The notes: generated by a model from the letters alone, not told the origin. Shown: positions 1 through 10,644, numbered from the stretch's first letter. The stretch: DNA of 64,000 nucleotides from Dendrolimus kikuchii (GCA_019925095.2 CM034412.1:4672001-4736000), one strand, 5' to 3'. A program made the numbers and translations.

Positions 1-390
1 ATAACAGGCACAAATATAACTGAACACAATCAGTCCAAACATAATGCGCGGTTCAATAACACGCGCAACGTCCATCACTAAATAGATTACCGAATATACA
101 CAAGTCTTGCCTCGCGGCTGGTTATCGCGCGACTGCTTCATCCCTCCATTGGGGCATGGTTTTATACTGTACAAATACAATATATCTGCTCGACCGCGTG
201 GACTGAATTTCCTAGAATCACACCTGGCTAATGACTACCATAAAAGATTACAATACACAATGGTCTGTTTTTCTAATCATAAATTTTAAACACAAAGTAA
301 ACAATATAATTCCAAATGTCGCAAAGGTAATAAAACGTCTACAGGTATTCAGGTGTGAATTTGTCTTTTGTCGGCGCTTAGGTCGTAACA
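1..390 (-). mobile_element. Solo LTR, cut by window edge
   Basis: Same sequence family as the complete LTRs at 8859-9383 and 40319-40813. Shares the block beginning CCTGGCTAATGACTACCAT and the end GTCGTAACA at 390. The left end lies outside the window. No internal retrotransposon genes are adjacent on the right side. Confidence 0.8.
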
Positions 391-737
391 ATACTTTTTA
401 TACTATACAAAAATAACATATATCTATATATAGAATCAGCAGCATGTTTTAGACTTGAGAGGACCAAAGATATTTAGTAACCATCAGTTTAAAAGACAAT
501 ATGGATTTAGCCTTGTCTGATGTTGAGTGGCAGTGAGTTCCATAAACGGACAGCCTGTACCGTGAAAGAGTTATCGACGAAAGAAGAAATGTGTACAGGT
601 GTCATTAAGGAGAGATTATTACTAGATTATTATTAGGCCGATTACTGGACGAAACCGAACGTTTCGTCCGAAAGTGGTCGTAACCGAAACATCGGTTAGT
701 CGTTGGATGGAGATTATATAAAAATACAATACGATAC

Positions 738-852
738 CTTGTCGACACACCGGCCCGCGGAGGCGCACCATATGCAATCCTCGGCGGTGCAATTGGCGCA
801 CGTCTTGAGCGACGCGCATGTCGCCCCACAACCACCACCGACGGACACACTT
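738..852 (-). CDS. Atrn: Attractin exon 18: PSI repeat, last exon in window
   Basis: Acceptor TTCTAG (AG at 854-853), donor GTATCG (737-732), phase 2 in, phase 0 out. Encodes SVSVGGGCGATCASLKTC, then ANCTAEDCIWCASAGRCVDK. Matches CRTPCALRTACGDC...CMWCSNMKQCVD of vertebrate attractin, which follows its lectin domain. No further exon is recognisable between 1 and 737, so the gene continues to the left. Confidence 0.94.
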
Positions 853-978
853 CTAGAACAAACGAGGGAACTTAATCTATACATATAATAAAATTGTAGA
901 GGTCGAATTTCTGTACAATAAAAAAAAATGCTAAAAACTGAGTCAGGGGGATGTAAGAAGTGAAATAGGACTAATTCA

Positions 979-1236
979 TCCGTGCAGGAATGGAGAAAGA
1001 ATACAGTTTCCTGCGGCCGGGCGGCCTGTCGTAAGAGGCGACCAAACAACCCACAGCCAGGTGGTAGGGCATTTGCCCGACTGGATCGCTAGCACCCCTG
1101 GTCTAGAGTATGTTCTTTAAGAGAGCAGCATCGCATTTGTAGCACCTTTGGTGTTGCAAATGTCCATAGGCGATGGTAACCGCTTTCCATCAAGTGGGTC
1201 GTCTGCCTGTTTGCTGAACTCATGCAATAAAAAAAT
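979..1236 (-). repeat. Poly(A)-tailed repeat family P, internally deleted
   Basis: Starts TCCGTGCAGGAATGGAG and ends GCAATAAAAAA. An internal block of about 60 bp is missing after the CTAGAGTATG segment. The inverted copy at 1517-1775 has the same deletion. Confidence 0.9.
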
Positions 1237-1239
1237 TAA

Positions 1240-1445
1240 AAAAATAGATTTTTTCAAATTTTTTGTTTCTCTGTGTGTCTGTTTGTACTGGCTAATCGCC
1301 GAAACGACTGGACCGATTTCAATGAAATTTTGTATGGTGGTAGCTTATATCCCTAGCCAACATATAGGTTACTTTTGATCCCGAAAAATTAAAGAATTCC
1401 CGTGGGATAGTTAAAAAACCGCACCATGCAGACGAAGTCGCAGGC
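1240..1445 (+). repeat. Helitron-like decayed repeat
   Basis: Contains the recurring blocks 'cgaaacgactggaccgattt', 'gatcccgaaaaattaaagaa' and 'gcagacgaagtcgcaggcat', typical of abundant Lepidopteran Helitron-like repeats. Related copy on the other strand near 28215-28540. A short (TA)n follows at 1455-1480. Confidence 0.6.
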
Positions 1446-1516
1446 ATCAGCTAGTATATATATATATATATATATAAAATGTATATATAGGAAACTATAC
1501 CATTGGTTTCTTGTAA

Positions 1517-1775
1517 TTTTTTTTTATTGCAGTAGTTCAGCAGACAGGCAGACGGCCCACTTGATGGAAAGCGGTTACCATCGCCTATGGACATTTGCAA
1601 CACCAAAGGCGCTACAAATGCGCTGCTGCTCTCTTAAAGGACATACTCTAGACTAGGGGTGCTAGCGATTCAGTCGGGCAAGTGCCCTACCACCTGGCTG
1701 TGGGTTGTTCTGTCGCCTCTTACGACAGGCCACCCCAACGCAGGAATTTGTATCTTTCTCCGTTCCTGCACGGAT
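1517..1775 (+). repeat. Repeat family P, internally deleted
   Basis: Written as the complement of the element (begins TTTTTATTGCAGTAG, ends with the CCGTTCCTGCACGGATA head). Same internal deletion as the copy at 979-1236, from which it is inverted and separated by 280 bp. The element sense is on the minus strand. Confidence 0.9.
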
Positions 1776-2077
1776 AATTTAATTAATTAATTGCATTAGA
1801 TAATAAGATGTTACCTTCACGCCCATTTGTTTATATGTAAATAATATTAGAATTTATTGTGACATATTATTGGCACCCTATTATTATATTTTTTAAATTC
1901 AAAACTTAAGATATCTTAAAAATATATATTTTTATCTTGTAGTCATACAATTATAATAGTAATATTATTGTATGGTTACCAAATATTTTTTTTTAACGAT
2001 TAAATTGACTGGATACCAATCATCTAGTGGGAAGTCAACAATAGTATAGTTTACCCTACTAGTAAAGATTGAAAGTA

Positions 2078-2315
2078 TTGAAAGGAGTTTTTAGCGGGAA
2101 CGGAAAGGAGACGTTGTGCTGTGCAGTTTTATTTTCTAAAAATGTGTAAAATTACTCTAAAATGAACAATAGTTGTAGGATATTGATAGTTTTTGAGTAG
2201 TAATTATGTGTTTTTGCGAGAAATGTGAACTATATAGCCAAATTCGGCCTTTCGAGTTTTCACAAGAACTCCGTTGAATCACGTCGATTGTAGCCTGCAA
2301 TACAACGGCGCCTGG
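2078..2315 (+). repeat. Interspersed repeat family Q, 3' half
   Basis: Shares long near-identical stretches (for example 'aggagacgttgtgctgtgca' and 'aacaatagttgtaggatatt') with 17235-17470 and, inverted, 30303-30512. At 17 kb it is the 3' half of a longer unit. Class not determined. Confidence 0.75.
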
Positions 2316-2576
2316 CTTAAAGGCTTAAGTGCCAAGCCATAAACATAAACGTAAAAAAAAAGTATTGAAACCCTAAAGCACCGATCCTATTGTGAGAATG
2401 CGACTTACTGATGCGATTGACAGCCGCGACCTACATGCAACTGGATAGTGAATGTTGTACACTGAACTGTGTAAGCTATCGGACGTGACACTGGGCCGCT
2501 CTTGAGCGTTTGGACGTTTGATAGAAATCTGGTTGCTGTTTCAGTGATCGGCAGACCGGCAGACAAACACACACAC

Positions 2577-2790
2577 ACATTGTATATCCCCAAATTAAGC
2601 AAGTTACGCTTGTGTTATGGGTAATATACAACGGACTACTCTGGGGCCGATCCCAGACACCCAGACCATAGTAAATAACGGAGAAAAGACGTTTTCCGAA
2701 ATTTACTATACCAGGAATCGAACCCGGAGCCTCTGCGTTGCAGTGAGGTAGGCCGGCAAAGGCCTAGCTCGCTCAACCACAGAGGCCGTC
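2577..2790 (-). mobile_element. tRNA-derived SINE
   Basis: On the minus strand it reads GGCCTCTGTGGTTGAGCGAG, a tRNA A-box-like start, then GGGTTCGATTCCTGG, a clear B box, then a unique body ending with a CA/GT tract. A second copy is at 19668-19850 and a fragment of the head at 35711-35770. A functional tRNA gene is unlikely because no cloverleaf 3' half follows the B box. Confidence 0.8.
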
Positions 2791-2959
2791 AAAAAAGTGA
2801 TGCCAACTGTGTTTAGAGAAAACGCGTCATTTAAACTTCTTAAAAGCGCTAGATCGGGATTGTATTTCACAAACAACATAAGGTATAAATTAGATTAGTA
2901 AAAATAATTGTTTTTGACGATAACAATCTGGTGAAGAGAGAATTCATTAAAGAAATAAA

Positions 2960-3110
2960 AGTTTTCTGTATTATTGTGAATAGATAGATAGATAACACTT
3001 TATTGTACACCATTACAGAAAACTTACGAACTAGTATTATACTAAGGGCGGTCTTATTGCTAAAAAGCGATCGCTATCAGACAACCCGGGGCAAGAATAT
3101 TGCTGATTAG
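2960..3110 (-). repeat. Retroelement 3'-end-like repeat
   Basis: Contains 'aacactttattgtacacc' and 'ggcggtcttattgctaaaaa', recurring in diverged form at 44650-44790. On the minus strand the AATAAAGTG block resembles a polyadenylated 3' end of a non-LTR element. Class uncertain. Confidence 0.45.
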
Positions 3111-4010
3111 GAGTGGCGATGGTGGTATACATATAATTATTGTACGATTACTTACATTTTAATAATAAATATATAACTATACTACATATACAAATATACA
3201 CATGGTGAATGACTTTTTTCTAATATGACATAAAATACAGTTAACCCTTAAGATGGAACCAGCACAGATTTGTTGCCCGAACTGTCACACACGGCTAATT
3301 GGGAAGCACCACAAATTTGTGGTCAAATACAGATAATTGAAATCAACGTTGAACTGATGCTTTCTCTCTCTAACTGCATATAATTTGTATTAGAATAAAA
3401 GAGACGATATAATTTTCTTGGTTTTGGCGCCGCAATTTTTCATGGCAGCTGGCAGCTTGTGGACAAAAATTAAATTCGGCTCTTATAGAAGGTTAAATTA
3501 TTCGAATTCAAACTAAAATAAGACCTTTTTTGTCGTGAACACATTCCGATACACGTCGATATTTCAGTAAAATGCGTTTTGTCCATCGAGAGCTGGCAAC
3601 ACTGAAGCCGCGTCCGAGACGACCGTGCACATTTATCGGTCGCCTCTCAGCCGCGGACGCGGCCTACGAACGCATCCTGTATATGCCCGCATTTCCACAG
3701 AATACTTAAGGAATGTATCCCGGCATCCGAATAAAACCGCCGGTTAGCAAATAGCTCCACTTCGCGCGCCCGTTGTTGTGTATTCAAAAAGTAATAAATA
3801 TGAATACATATAACTTACATACTTTACACAATCACAGAAAATATAAGTTCAAAGTTCACCGGGCCGGCCTTTGATATTGTTTTTATATTAAAAGTATGTT
3901 GAGAAGTTTAGTGTCCCGGGGTTCGAAGAGAAGTCTTGCAGCCGCGCCGTCGCCGCTGCATTTCGCGCGTACTCGGTGTTGGGGGGACGGAGATAGACAT
4001 ATATACACAT

Positions 4011-4299
4011 CGGGCATGTGGAAAGAATGCATGATGAAAGAATGACTAAACAGATATACAATGCAAAAGCGGATGGATGCAGAAGTCGTGGAAGGCCACG
4101 ACACACCTTCCATGATCAAATTGATCGTGTACTAGCGGAGGGTGATGTCAGGAGCCTTAAGAACAGACGAGCTTGCATGACAAGAGTTATGAATGTCAAA
4201 GAGGCAAGTGAGGTGCGTAAGAATAAGCCTAAATGGCACTCTGTTGTTCGTGCCTACCCCGCAAGGGAACTGGCGGGAAGTTATGTATGTATGTATGTA
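4011..4299 (+). mobile_element. RTE-type retrotransposon 3' end (family A)
   Basis: Encodes the C-terminal part of a non-LTR reverse transcriptase polyprotein (RSRGRPRHTFHDQIDRVL) and ends in a 3' UTR followed by (TATG)n. 5'-truncated. Copies across the window differ by only a few percent, so the family was active recently. Confidence 0.85.
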
Positions 4300-4424
4300 C
4301 TATAGTAGAGAGAGAGAGAAGAGTATACTATGTAATGTATGATAGTGTAATCTGGCAACCATGCATGATTATCCCGCTTAAATAATAAACACATCCAATA
4401 GTTCGATTAGCGCTTAAATATTAC

Positions 4425-4510
4425 CTAATATCATCAGACGAGTTGGCCGGTTTGCATTTGATGGAATCGTAGTCCCAGAAGCACGAACGTTGGCTCAGTT
4501 CCTCTGTACC
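4425..4510 (-). CDS. Atrn: Attractin exon 17: second part of PSI repeat
   Basis: Acceptor TTTCAG (AG at 4512-4511), donor GTAATA (4424-4419), phase 0 in, phase 2 out. Encodes GTEELSQRSCFWDYDSIKC then KPANSSDDI. It completes the PSI repeat begun in exon 16, with C-F-W-D replacing the more usual C-x-W. In vertebrate attractin this point leads into the C-type lectin domain; here the next recognisable exon is another PSI repeat. Confidence 0.9.
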
Positions 4511-4989
4511 CTGAAAGTGAACTTTTTTGAAGGTGTTTTACATTTCAGTCTATAAATTATGTCCGCATAATGACCGTAGAGATGCCAAATTTTTCATTGT
4601 TTTTATAATAAGGGAGCGTATCTACCAGTGGCGTACAGTGCCTTAGACGGGCCCTGTGTCAAAATGTTTTGGGGGTCAAAAAAGGGTACATTTTTTTTAT
4701 TAAAAAAAACCGAATTCAAAAGCTAAAAGCTCTTTATTCAGTTATAAAGATTTTTGACTAAGAATTTATTTAGTTTAATAAGAGACAAAATAATATAAAA
4801 TTTTCTACATCTTGAAGTCGGTGCCGAGTAAACCATAAAAATTACAATATTTTGCAACATTTTGTTGTTATAATAGTGTTTATGGTAATTTTTAAAAAAT
4901 ATCTAACTATAATATGATAAAATTTTAAACATGCTATTTCTGTACATTGAAGCTATTTAAAAAAAACTACTGGTATAGACTACATAAAC

Positions 4990-5540
4990 GATGCATTTTT
5001 TTTTAGATTTCTGGCCTGTTTGTCGTTTTGTCTGTTTGTTCGGGATTCACGTAAAAAAAACTGGGCCAATTTTGATAAGGTTTTCGCTGATAGACAGCTA
5101 ATTCTTAGACTTAAACTCTGCGCTACTTTTTATCCTGGGAATCCAGCGGGAATTTTTATGGGAACGATTTAAATTGGCCAGATTAGATAAAAATCGAATT
5201 CCAATGTGATTTTTTTACTGATCGATAGAAAATTTAATGTAATAAAATGTGTGATATTATTGCATTGTCACGCGATATACATATGCGTGCAAAATTTCAG
5301 CTCAATCGGAAACCGGGAAGTTGGTCAAATTTAACTTGCAAGATTCCACCCGAACTTAGATACATACATACAGAGGTGCATCCATTGTGCAAGTTAAATA
5401 GAAGCTTGTAAGTAATTAGTTTAATCCGACACAGTTTCCACTAAAACGATAGCTTATATTATTTTTTTCAAATGCTGCGATACTTTCTGTCCGGGGAATT
5501 TCAAGTCAAACGTGGCCGAAGTCGCGGGCATATCCTAGTG
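4990..5540 (+). repeat. Helitron-like decayed repeat
   Basis: Contains 'ctgggccaattttgataagg' and 'aatcccgcgggaattt'-type blocks, ending near 'ggccgaagtcgcgggcatatc'. Related stretches occur at 16300-16615, 32440-32815 and 42340-42540. No coding capacity. Confidence 0.55.
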
Positions 5541-5571
5541 CTGCTATATAGTTATGTTGGGTTCAACTTAC

Positions 5572-5664
5572 GTGCGTGTGATGGTGCTGATGCGCATGGC
5601 ACGCCGCGCACGAGTGGTACCGCGAGCACACCTCGCGGATCGATTCGCCGTTCGCCCCGCACTC
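5572..5664 (-). CDS. Atrn: Attractin exon 16: first part of next PSI repeat
   Basis: Encodes ECGANGESIREVCSRYHSC and AACHAHQHHHTH. Donor GTAAGT (5571-5566) in phase 0. The acceptor is uncertain. Phase 0 from exon 15 requires the second AG in TATAGAG, giving a start at 5664. The better-looking TATAG would start at 5666 and needs a phase-1 donor, so a small missed exon in intron 15 is possible. The His-rich end HAHQHHHTH is unusual for the family. Confidence 0.85.
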
Positions 5665-6775
5665 CTCTATAGACAGCGCCATCTATCGACGGGGGCTGAC
5701 TATTACTTATTTGGGGGGCTAACAGCTGTAGTCTTCTTACAAACTACGTTACAAAGATAAGTATAGAAGAGCTATTGATAAGAAAGAAGAAGAAAAGTTC
5801 CATATCTAAAATTCTCGAAAGTGTAACTAATTACCATTTAGATAAAGTTTTAATTAATTTCACATTCACAGATGCCACTGTCTACAAATAACTCACTGTA
5901 TACTTACAATAACAAGTTTCAATTCAAAAATTCAACAAAGTAACTACTATCCGCAAGAGTTAACTTGAGACCTGAGCGGAATGCGCGCTCCCCTCGCGAC
6001 CCCGCCTTCTTACCGCTCTTGCCATCGACGCGTCAGTACCTCGCGCTTACGACATCCGAGCGAAGTCTAAAGTTACCTCTTGCGAGTAATACTAAGAGAA
6101 CTGAATAAGTCTCCATAGATTTTTCGTTCATAAAATTACAATGGCTACGTTCCTCTTGCCGGTTGAATTTTTCCCGTTCCACTTGTTTGCGGGCGGGCGT
6201 AAATATCATAAACTCAAGTGGAATTAATTATGAAGCGGTGATGTCATTAGCGACGAAATACATAAATGTCATTGATTGATTTGAAAATCGCGCCTTTGAT
6301 AGAGAGAAGTAATGCCCTGTGGTCAACGCCTACTTTCGACCCGTCATGAGATGGGTCGTTGTGAGCGCAGCGTAATTCAAAATTATGACGTCATTATTGA
6401 CGTTTTCGCGGCGACCATACCGACCGTGGTCGCTATGTGGAACGACTGAAGAAGTATTTTGAGCGTTATGAGCACAAGAGGAACGCGCCTAATGAATAGA
6501 GTAGTAGACAGTCAAATCACTCTTACAAAACATCACAGCCTCATAGATTTTATAGGGTGAGCATACAAACTTATGACGTCGTAAGTTGCTACAAGTAAAA
6601 GAAACCAAATAGCGCATTCGTTATTGTTTAAACACCGATTAAACTTATTTCTATGATGATTTTCAAAAGTAAGATCATGAGATGATATTTTTACGCCTGT
6701 TCTTTTATATAAATAAAATTAGAATTTATTGTAACTTATGTCCACATCTCTATTAAAGCTGAATCGATCTAAAGA

Positions 6776-6776
6776 T

Positions 6777-6833
<57 letters not shown>
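6776..6833. repeat. (TA)n microsatellite
   Basis: About 29 TA units, directly before the long RTE copy. A second TA run lies at 7665-7697, after the same copy, so the element is bracketed by TA tracts. Confidence 0.95.
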
Positions 6834-6838
<5 letters not shown>

Positions 6839-7661
6839 ACTGTGTTCGCCATCAGAACTGCAAACACTAGTCACAATGATGAAAGATGACTGTCAGGCGA
6901 GAGGCTTACATTTGAATGCGAAGAAAACAAAGGTTATGGTGTTTGAAAGAGAAGAAACCAGAACGAATGCAAGGATAATGGTCGATGATGTTATGCTGGA
7001 GCAAGTGAATGAGTTTGTATATCTTGGATGTGCTTTTAGCAGGGATGGAAGGTACACCGCTGATATAGAAAGAAGAGTGAATTTGGGGAATAGTTTAAAT
7101 GGAGCGTTAGGTAAACTTCTAGGCGCTAAGAACCTCAGCCAGAAGGCCCAGCTCGCCGTACACAACGCGGTGCTGGTACCTACGCTCACGTATGGAAGCG
7201 AGAGTTGGGTATGGAAGAAAGAGCATGAAAGTAGAGTAAACGCGGTCGAGATGCGAGCACTGCGCAAAATCTGCGGAGTGACGCTCGCGGACCGCGTTCG
7301 TAATACCGAAGTAAGAAAGAGAGTTGGTCTGAAAGAGAGTGTCGGGGTGAAGGTAAGGAAAGGAATGCTCCGGTGGTTCGGGCATGTGGAAAGAATGCAT
7401 GATGAAAGAATGACTAAACAGATATACAATGCAAAAGTGGATGGATGCAGAAGTCGTGGAAGGCCACGACACACCTTCCATGATCAAATTGATCGTGTAC
7501 TAGCAGAAGGTGATGTCAGGAGCCTTAAGAACAGACGAGCTTGCATGACAAGAGTTATGAATGTCAAAGAGGTAAGTGAGGTGTGTAAGAATAAGCCTAA
7601 ATGGCACTCTGTTGTTCGTGCCTACCCCGCGAGGGAACTGGCGTGAAGTTATGTATGTATG

Positions 7662-7664
<3 letters not shown>
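6834..7664 (+). mobile_element. Longest RTE family A copy, reverse-transcriptase C-terminal part
   Basis: Open reading frame of about 270 codons without stops from 6834 to 7645. Motifs: GLHLNAKKTKVMVF (the RT region after the catalytic YADD, which is missing), EFVYLGCAFSRDG, PTLTYGSESWVWKKE and GMLRWFGHVERM, ending ARELA. These are the thumb/connection and C-terminal segments of RTE-like non-LTR retrotransposon polyproteins. It lacks endonuclease and catalytic RT motifs, so it cannot move by itself. Followed by ATGT repeats. Confidence 0.9.
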
Positions 7665-7700
<36 letters not shown>

Positions 7701-8054
7701 TTAATTATAATTAACGGTAAAAAAGTGACGAGACGGCTCGACTGTAGTGCCATCTGTTATGTAGGGTTCCAGAACCTTTCGGCCGGAAGACTGCTGAACC
7801 CTGTAATGAACTCAAATAAAAAAATGTGGAAAAAATGGAAGTACATATCTTATACCAATTTTATCACCTCTAACTTTTTTACTACTGCACTAAACTATTT
7901 TACGGCATATTAGACTTTTTCGTACTTCGAATAAAAGTTCAGAATTTAAGTATTGTTTCTGACAGACCCGAGCACCACGCCATCTATTTGCACAGAATAA
8001 ATAAAGGATGTTTATTAAAAAAAAAAATTGAAAGTGAAAAAGACATTAAATTAC

Positions 8055-8167
8055 CTGATGCGTGTGCCGCATACAATATTGCGCGTTCGCGTAGCACTTG
8101 CCGCACCAGGCGCACGAGGCCGCCGTACACGACGAACACGACTCGGCCGACATGCAGCGGCGCTCGT
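8055..8167 (-). CDS. Atrn: Attractin exon 15: PSI repeat
   Basis: Acceptor TTTTCAG (AG at 8169-8168), donor GTAATT (8054-8049), phase 1 in, phase 0 out. Encodes ERRCMSAESCSSCTAASC, then AWCGKCYANAQYCMRHTHQ, a compact PSI/plexin repeat (C-x5-C-xx-C-x5-C-xx-C-xx-C). Matches RCDQHTDCYSCTANTNDC of vertebrate attractin. Confidence 0.95.
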
Positions 8168-8748
8168 CTGAAAACGCACTCGGCTCACAACGTCTCTTAC
8201 GCGGCCATACTTAAAGTATGAAGGTTCGAAAAAGTGCACGATCATCCACATTTGGTACATAGTTTTGTTGAAGTGACAAATGTTGGATCAAATGATGGCC
8301 GCATATTGATGTTTAATTAATATATGGAAAATAGAACATTTTGTTCAAATTCATCCGTTTTCCTTGGTTTTCCGTTTGACATTCCTTCACAGAAATCGAT
8401 CATTCCAAGCTACACAAAGGTTTGGTAGAATAATACAGGATGCGTTTAGCTTTTTAAAATGAGTCGATAAAATTCCTGACAAGGGTAATAGATTTTTCAA
8501 AAATTTAATGGTTACACGACAGTTTTCGTCAAAATCTACCTCGAGACTCCTTTCAGGTGTTTTTTGCTGTTTCGTATACTTTAGGATTTCGCCTTGCACT
8601 TACAAAAAGTACCATTATTTTTTTAAAGTGAATGGGTATCAAAACTTCACCATAAAACATGGACGGTATCCTAAGACAATTATCCTGCAACTGCAACAGT
8701 TAAGCTACTTCTCCTTATTGTTCCACTGAAAGTTTCCACCTTGTATAA

Positions 8749-8858
8749 GGGGCCATCCACAATTTACGTCACACGAATTTCATGTTTTTTTTACCTCTCC
8801 CCCGTCCTAGTCACAGCCGGTCACATTCTTGAAATGAGGCACATCAAGAAATAATTAC
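8749..8858 (+). mobile_element. Left part of MITE family M1
   Basis: Begins GGGGCCATCCACAATTTACG, the same terminus as the MITE at 32976. The presumed right terminus, TGTGACGTCACGAAATG, appears at 9677-9700 after a solo LTR and an RT fragment, so the MITE seems split by later insertions. Confidence 0.55.
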
Positions 8859-9383
8859 TGTTACGAGTTTAGCGGGACTCGAATTAAAATGCCGTTGGAA
8901 TTATTATAGAGTTTATTAGAACTATACAAACACGTATAACACAGGTACAAATATAACCGAACACAACAAATCCAAACGTAATGCAGAAGGTCGTAATTCA
9001 ATAAAACGCGCAAAGTCCGTCACTGTTAGATCTCCGATTGTATACACGTCACGCCTTGATGGTAGTTGTCGCTGAACTGGCCCCCTCCTTCAATCAGACC
9101 ACCGTTTTATACTGCATAAGTGCAAAGTGCCCGCGGGGCCACGTGGACCGAATTTCTTAGAATCAGCTTGTACTTTAAAACCCGTAACACCTGGCTAATG
9201 ATTACAATACAACAATAGGCTGTTCTATAGAAACGTGTGCCAATAAATAAGTAAACAAAAGAAGACAATCATAAAAGAATTACAATAGTTTCAATGTTAT
9301 TATTTCAAATGCCGACGAGTAATAAATGTGTTTCTACAAATCTTTACGTAGAATGTGTCTTTGTCGGCGCCTAGGTTGTAACA
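8859..9383 (-). mobile_element. Solo LTR (Gypsy-like)
   Basis: 525 bp, bounded by TGTTAC...GTAACA, and flanked by the 4-bp direct repeat TTAC (8855-8858 and 9384-9387). Polyadenylation-like AATAAA lies near the end on the minus strand. The 4-bp duplication and TG...CA termini fit Gypsy-type LTR retrotransposons. No internal genes, so it is a recombination remnant. Confidence 0.88.
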
Positions 9384-9392
9384 TTACAATAA

Positions 9393-9640
9393 AACGGCAG
9401 TTCCGTCATCATCATCCGAGCGTTAAGTCCCGGTTGCGTTCGGAGCGTTCACTCCGACGCCCAAGGTCCGCTTTCCTACTTTTTCTATTGCACTTCGCGC
9501 GGTCTTCGGCATCCCCCGTTTTGAGACCATTGGCACGCATGTCATCCTTCACAACGTCAAGCCCAACATTTCTTCGGCCTTCCCCTTCGACCGGGACCTG
9601 GCGGAGGCGGCATGGCTAAACATTTGTTCTCCAAAACGGC
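9393..9640 (-). mobile_element. Non-LTR retrotransposon 3' fragment (family C)
   Basis: On the minus strand it gives a degraded reading frame like GPGRRGRPKKYWLD and ends with the ...CGGATGATGATGACG tail. Same family as 14405-15316. Contains frameshifts. Confidence 0.75.
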
Positions 9641-9739
9641 AGTGCCGTAATTAGCTTAGATATATTACATTTTTAAATGTGACGTCACGAAATGCAGGAA
9701 AATGGTTACAATTTTCAATTAATTGAAAATCACACTTAC

Positions 9740-9809
9740 CAAACACCGGTTCGTTGAGGCATGCCTTTACCGTGCCCTCGAAGGTATCCTTCCAGCCTAT
9801 CTCTTCTAG
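9740..9809 (-). CDS. Atrn: Attractin exon 14: short linker exon
   Basis: A 70-nt exon encoding LEEIGWKDTFEGTVKACL and NEPVF. Found because exon 13 ends in phase 0 while exon 15 needs phase 1; this exon supplies exactly that change. Acceptor GTCTAG (AG at 9811-9810), donor GTAAGT (9739-9734). It corresponds in length and single Cys to the linker between the first two PSI repeats of vertebrate attractin. A second AG lies 4 nt further in but breaks the phase. Confidence 0.85.
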
Positions 9810-9927
9810 CTAGACAAAAAGAGATATATCTAAAGAACCCGTTTACTACACGCCATTTATTAAATGCTATTCTGTCATCTACATATATTTTTTTTCTTTG
9901 CGAAGTTGTCAAACATGCAGACGGCCG

Positions 9928-10192
9928 TTTTTTTTTTATTGATGAAGCACAGCAGACACGCTGACGGAAAGTGGTTACCGTCACCTAAGGACATTAGCAA
10001 TACCACAGGTGCCAATGTGCAGTCAGCCTCGAAAAAGAAACTGGAACCTGGCCACTGATGCCGGAATGCAACTCAAAGTTATTATGGCGGCATAATCTAA
10101 GACAAGGGGTGGTAGCCATCCAGACGGACAAATGCCCTACCACCTGGCTGTGGGTCGTTTTGTCGCCTCTCACGGCAGTTCCTGCACGGATA
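9928..10192 (-). repeat. Repeat family P, old diverged copy
   Basis: All landmarks are recognisable but with many substitutions, such as 'gacggaaagtggttaccgtc' and 'ccctaccacctggctgtggg'. The most diverged of the near-full-length copies. Confidence 0.8.
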
Positions 10193-10320
10193 TAACCGAT
10201 GTGTCAAACCTGCCAAGCCGCCTTGGACAAGCGTGGTGGGTATACTGTCCGTTCCCCCCTATAGCGGGAAGCCCGAGCCTAGCAGTAGGACAGTTATGGG
10301 CTGTTATTATTTATTTATAT
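10193..10320 (+). repeat. Retroelement 3'-end fragment
   Basis: Contains 'cctgccaagccgccttggac' and 'tactgtccgttccccc', ending GGGCTGTTATTATTTATT. A second copy is at 32302-32430. The pattern (GTGG...GGGCTG then TTATTATT) resembles 3' ends of Lepidopteran non-LTR elements. Confidence 0.55.
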
Positions 10321-10474
10321 ATCCAATATGTTTACATTCATATACATTAGAAACATTTGAACTGCGGCGCAGAAACCTCATGGGGTTTATTCGTCCCGCA
10401 GATAGTCGTGTACACAATATTGTTATACCAAAAATAGGAGCAGAGGCGAGTAATGGTTATCATCATTCTCATGT

Positions 10475-10644
10475 GAGGTGAAGGTGATGTCAGGAGCCTT
10501 AAGAACAGACGAGTGTGCATGACAAGAGTTATGAATGTCAAAGAGGCAAGTGAGGTGTGTAAGAATAAGCCTAAATGGCACTCTGTTGTTCGTGCCTACC
10601 CCGCAAGGGAACTGGCGTGAAGTTATGTATGTATGTATGTATGT
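10475..10644 (+). mobile_element. RTE family A, 5'-truncated, with target duplication
   Basis: Only the last 170 bp of the element including the (ATGT)n tail. Flanked by the 13-bp direct repeat ATCATTCTCATGT at 10462-10474 and 10645-10657, showing target-primed insertion. Confidence 0.92.

Noticed and set aside
2405..2602. Possible extra attractin exon with donor GTAAGT at 2409-2404
   Set aside because: No similarity to lectin, PSI or other attractin parts, an unclear acceptor, and it directly adjoins a SINE. Skipping it keeps the phase between exons 17 and 18.
6738..7646. 302-codon open frame as a host gene
   Set aside because: The content is an RTE reverse-transcriptase C-terminus, many near-identical copies exist in the window, and it begins inside a TA microsatellite.
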